Source of the DNA: Limnohabitans sp.
GTDB lineage: Bacteria; Pseudomonadota; Gammaproteobacteria; Burkholderiales; Burkholderiaceae_C
Direction: 5' to 3'
Length of the DNA stretch: 15,758 nucleotides
Assembly: GCA_021731425.1 (NCBI GenBank)
Contig: JAKFXJ010000227.1
Span: forward strand, 1-15,758
Of the stretch, positions 14,201-15,758 are shown in pieces. Made by a program: the position numbers and the translations under genes. The notes under the pieces are model-generated. The model was given only the letters and a program-made list of their open reading frames with translations. It was not told where the DNA came from and did not search any database. How positions within the stretch are numbered: position 1 is the first letter of the stretch; each line of letters begins with the position of its first letter.

Positions 14201-15727
14201 TTGGCATCAGTCAAGCCGTGGCGCTCGTTCATCGGACGCCAAGCCAGCCTCGCCATCTTGCTCACCCTCTTGGTGTGGGCGGGTGTGCAGTGGCTTGGGC
14301 AAACGTCTCTGGCCCGACTTGACGAACGTTTGGCCGATCTGGCCTGGAGCCTGACCGCCGAACGCAAAGACGAGCGCCGCCTGATCGTTGTCGACATCGA
14401 CGAAAAAAGCCTGCGACAAATCGGCCCGTGGCCATGGCCCCGCGCAACGCAGGCCCAACTCATCGACAAACTGGCCCAAGCCGGGGTCAGCCTTCAAATT
14501 CACGACGTGGTTTTTGCCGATGCCAGGCCAGACGACGCCCAACTGGCCACCGCCATCGGGCAGAACCAACCCGTACTGTCCCAAGTCTTTGCACTCCAGC
14601 AAGGCGGCGACGTCTCGGGTGGCCAACTCGGTGGCTCACTGCCTTGGCCCGGCTGCCCCGCCCCCTTCGAGACAGCCAGCGGCTACCTCGCCAACGCCCC
14701 CGCAGTGACCGCGGCTGCCCAACACATTGGGCACATCACGCCCCGCATCTCCAAAGACGGTGGTGTGCGCCACGTGCCCGCCATCATTTGCCACCAAGGC
14801 AACAGCTACCCCGCACTCAGCCTCTCTGCCATTTTGGCGGGGGGACAAGAAACCAGTCTGGCCCTGCGGCGCGGCACGGCCTGGATGGACGCTGACTGGC
14901 GACTCGAAAGCGCCGCGCTGGCCCAAGGCCACATCCCCCTGGACCACAACGGCGACTTGCGTGTCTCCTGGCGCTTGCACCCCGACAGCCTGATCAGCCT
15001 GTCCGCAGCCGATGTCTTGACCGGGCGCATCCCGCCTGGCCTGCTCGACCAAGCTTGGGTGCTGGTCGGCAGCACCGCCTTTGGCCTGCACGACGCCGTG
15101 GCCACCCCTTTCTCGGGGGCCGACGCCGGCCTGCACGTGCACGCCCAGCTCATCACCGCACTGCTCGATGGGCGCACCCCTTACCAGCCCCGCATCGCCC
15201 CCTACATTCAAGCACTGGCAGCGCTGCTCGGCTTGCTCGCACTTTGGGCTTTGCGCGTGGGGCGCTTGCCGGCCTACCTGCTGCCAGTGTGGGCACTCGG
15301 CGCGGCCACCTTGCTTTGGCTGCCTCAGGCCTGGGCTCTCACCAGCCACTCGATCTGGATCGGTTGGGCCAGTCCAGCCCTTTTCATTGTTCTGTCGGGC
15401 CTGATCATGGGCATCCTGGAACACGCCCAAAGCCGCATCGACCGTGACCGGCTCTATGCACACCTGTCCAGCTACCTGCCCGAGCCCGTGGCCGCCGCGC
15501 TGGCCCTCCAGTCTCCCTCCAATGCCATCAAAGCCACAGAGCAACAAGTCACCGTCTTCTTTGCCGACATCCGCAACTTCTCAGCCTACGCCGAAGCGCG
15601 CCCCCCCGAGGAGGCTGCAGCAGTCCTGCACACATTTTTCTCTGTGGCCACCAAGGTGGTCGAGTCCCACGGCGGCGTCATCGAAGCATTTCAAGGCGAT
15701 GCCGTGCTGGCCGTCTGGGGGGGCTAG
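14201..15727 (+). CDS. CHASE2-domain class III adenylate/guanylate cyclase, frame interrupted by an amber codon
   Basis: 508 residues from TTG 14201, directly after the FecR stop and in the same frame. TM1 covers about 15-33. The periplasmic CHASE2 domain (about 38-320) includes VVDIDEKSLRQIGPWPWPR (63-81), its hallmark. Hydrophobic segments at about 334-406 return it to the membrane. A class III cyclase domain starts near 450: VFFADIRNFS (452-461) holds the first metal Asp D456, and FQGDAVLAVW holds the second, D500. The frame then ends at TAG (15725-15727), about 120-150 residues before the usual end, so the parts that set base specificity and stabilise the transition state would be missing. 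Beyond the TAG the same frame reads QGHHDSHALL, which resembles the normal continuation. Full-length homologs make cAMP or cGMP at the inner membrane in response to periplasmic signals. This copy is either a recent nonsense mutant, read through, or a sequence error. Confidence 0.85.
   Translation: MASVKPWRSFIGRQASLAILLTLLVWAGVQWLGQTSLARLDERLADLAWSLTAERKDERRLIVVDIDEKSLRQIGPWPWPRATQAQLIDKLAQAGVSLQIHDVVFADARPDDAQLATAIGQNQPVLSQVFALQQGGDVSGGQLGGSLPWPGCPAPFETASGYLANAPAVTAAAQHIGHITPRISKDGGVRHVPAIICHQGNSYPALSLSAILAGGQETSLALRRGTAWMDADWRLESAALAQGHIPLDHNGDLRVSWRLHPDSLISLSAADVLTGRIPPGLLDQAWVLVGSTAFGLHDAVATPFSGADAGLHVHAQLITALLDGRTPYQPRIAPYIQALAALLGLLALWALRVGRLPAYLLPVWALGAATLLWLPQAWALTSHSIWIGWASPALFIVLSGLIMGILEHAQSRIDRDRLYAHLSSYLPEPVAAALALQSPSNAIKATEQQVTVFFADIRNFSAYAEARPPEEAAAVLHTFFSVATKVVESHGGVIEAFQGDAVLAVWGG
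15725..15727 (+). other. In-frame TAG within the cyclase catalytic domain
   Basis: The cyclase frame reads W-G-G, then TAG, then Q-G-H-H-D-S-H-A-L-L to the window edge. The His/Asp/Ala/Leu-rich sequence after the stop looks like the helix that normally follows the second metal Asp, and 8 of the 10 codons end in G or C like the gene itself. One base change, for example CAG to TAG, would explain the stop. A run of seven G just before it (15717-15723) is an alternative site for an indel error. Confidence 0.6.
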
Positions 15728-15758
15728 CAAGGGCACCACGACTCGCACGCTTTGCTGG

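Noticed and set aside
14636..15547. 303-codon open frame on the minus strand
   Set aside because: Antisense to the CHASE2 cyclase; its low-complexity Gly/Gln/Val-rich product matches no family I know.
15717..15723. Frameshift in the G7 run as the cause of the early cyclase stop
   Set aside because: Frames obtained by losing or adding a G read SKGTTTRTLC or LARAPRLARF, less like the cyclase helix than the unshifted HHDSHALL. I prefer a nonsense change, though an indel cannot be excluded without reads.

Overview
The window looks like a chromosomal surface-polysaccharide locus from a Gram-negative betaproteobacterium, most likely Burkholderiales and perhaps Comamonadaceae. I infer this from the protein families, the ABC-type (Wzm/Wzt) export genes and the pairing of a FecR protein with a CHASE2 cyclase; no marker gene fixes the taxon.

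Layout. Positions 12786 down to 1 are a single minus-strand gene train. It starts with a Crp/Fnr-type regulator (12088-12786), then the polysaccharide ABC permease (wzm-like, 11246-12055) and ATPase (wzt-like, 10036-11256). Next come a GNAT acetyltransferase, a GT2-like glycosyltransferase, an LpxL-like acyltransferase (LPLAT fold), a WbbL-like GT2, a DPM1/GtrB-like GT2 with two C-terminal membrane helices, a GtrA-type small membrane protein, a second GNAT, a PIG-L/LmbE deacetylase, and two large polytopic membrane proteins. The first of these has an RSDEW signature. The second is a DUF2142 protein cut by the left edge. Almost every junction is a 4, 11 or 19 bp overlap or a gap of about 5 nt, so the train is probably one translationally coupled operon.

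The plus-strand side (12917-15758) holds a FecR-domain periplasmic protein and, directly after it in the same frame, a CHASE2-domain class III adenylate cyclase. The cyclase frame meets an in-frame amber codon at 15725-15727, eight residues after its second metal-binding Asp. The same frame then continues with cyclase-like sequence to the right edge.

How the parts may work together (inference). Cytoplasmic glycosyltransferases build a glycan exported by Wzm/Wzt, whose ATPase has a C-terminal glycan-recognition domain. A GtrB/GtrA pair would supply a lipid-linked sugar to the periplasm, where the GT-C-like membrane proteins could transfer it. PIG-L, two GNATs and the LPLAT protein could remodel amino sugars or acylate the glycan. 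The 130 bp divergent region between the regulator and fecR contains a CRP-like box, TGTGA-N6-GCACA. It is centred 41.5 bp upstream of the +1 predicted from an extended -10 for the fecR-cyclase genes, and downstream of the regulator's own predicted start. That geometry suggests activation of the cyclase operon and self-repression. No RNA genes, CRISPR arrays, insertion sequences or gene-free stretches above 300 bp were seen.
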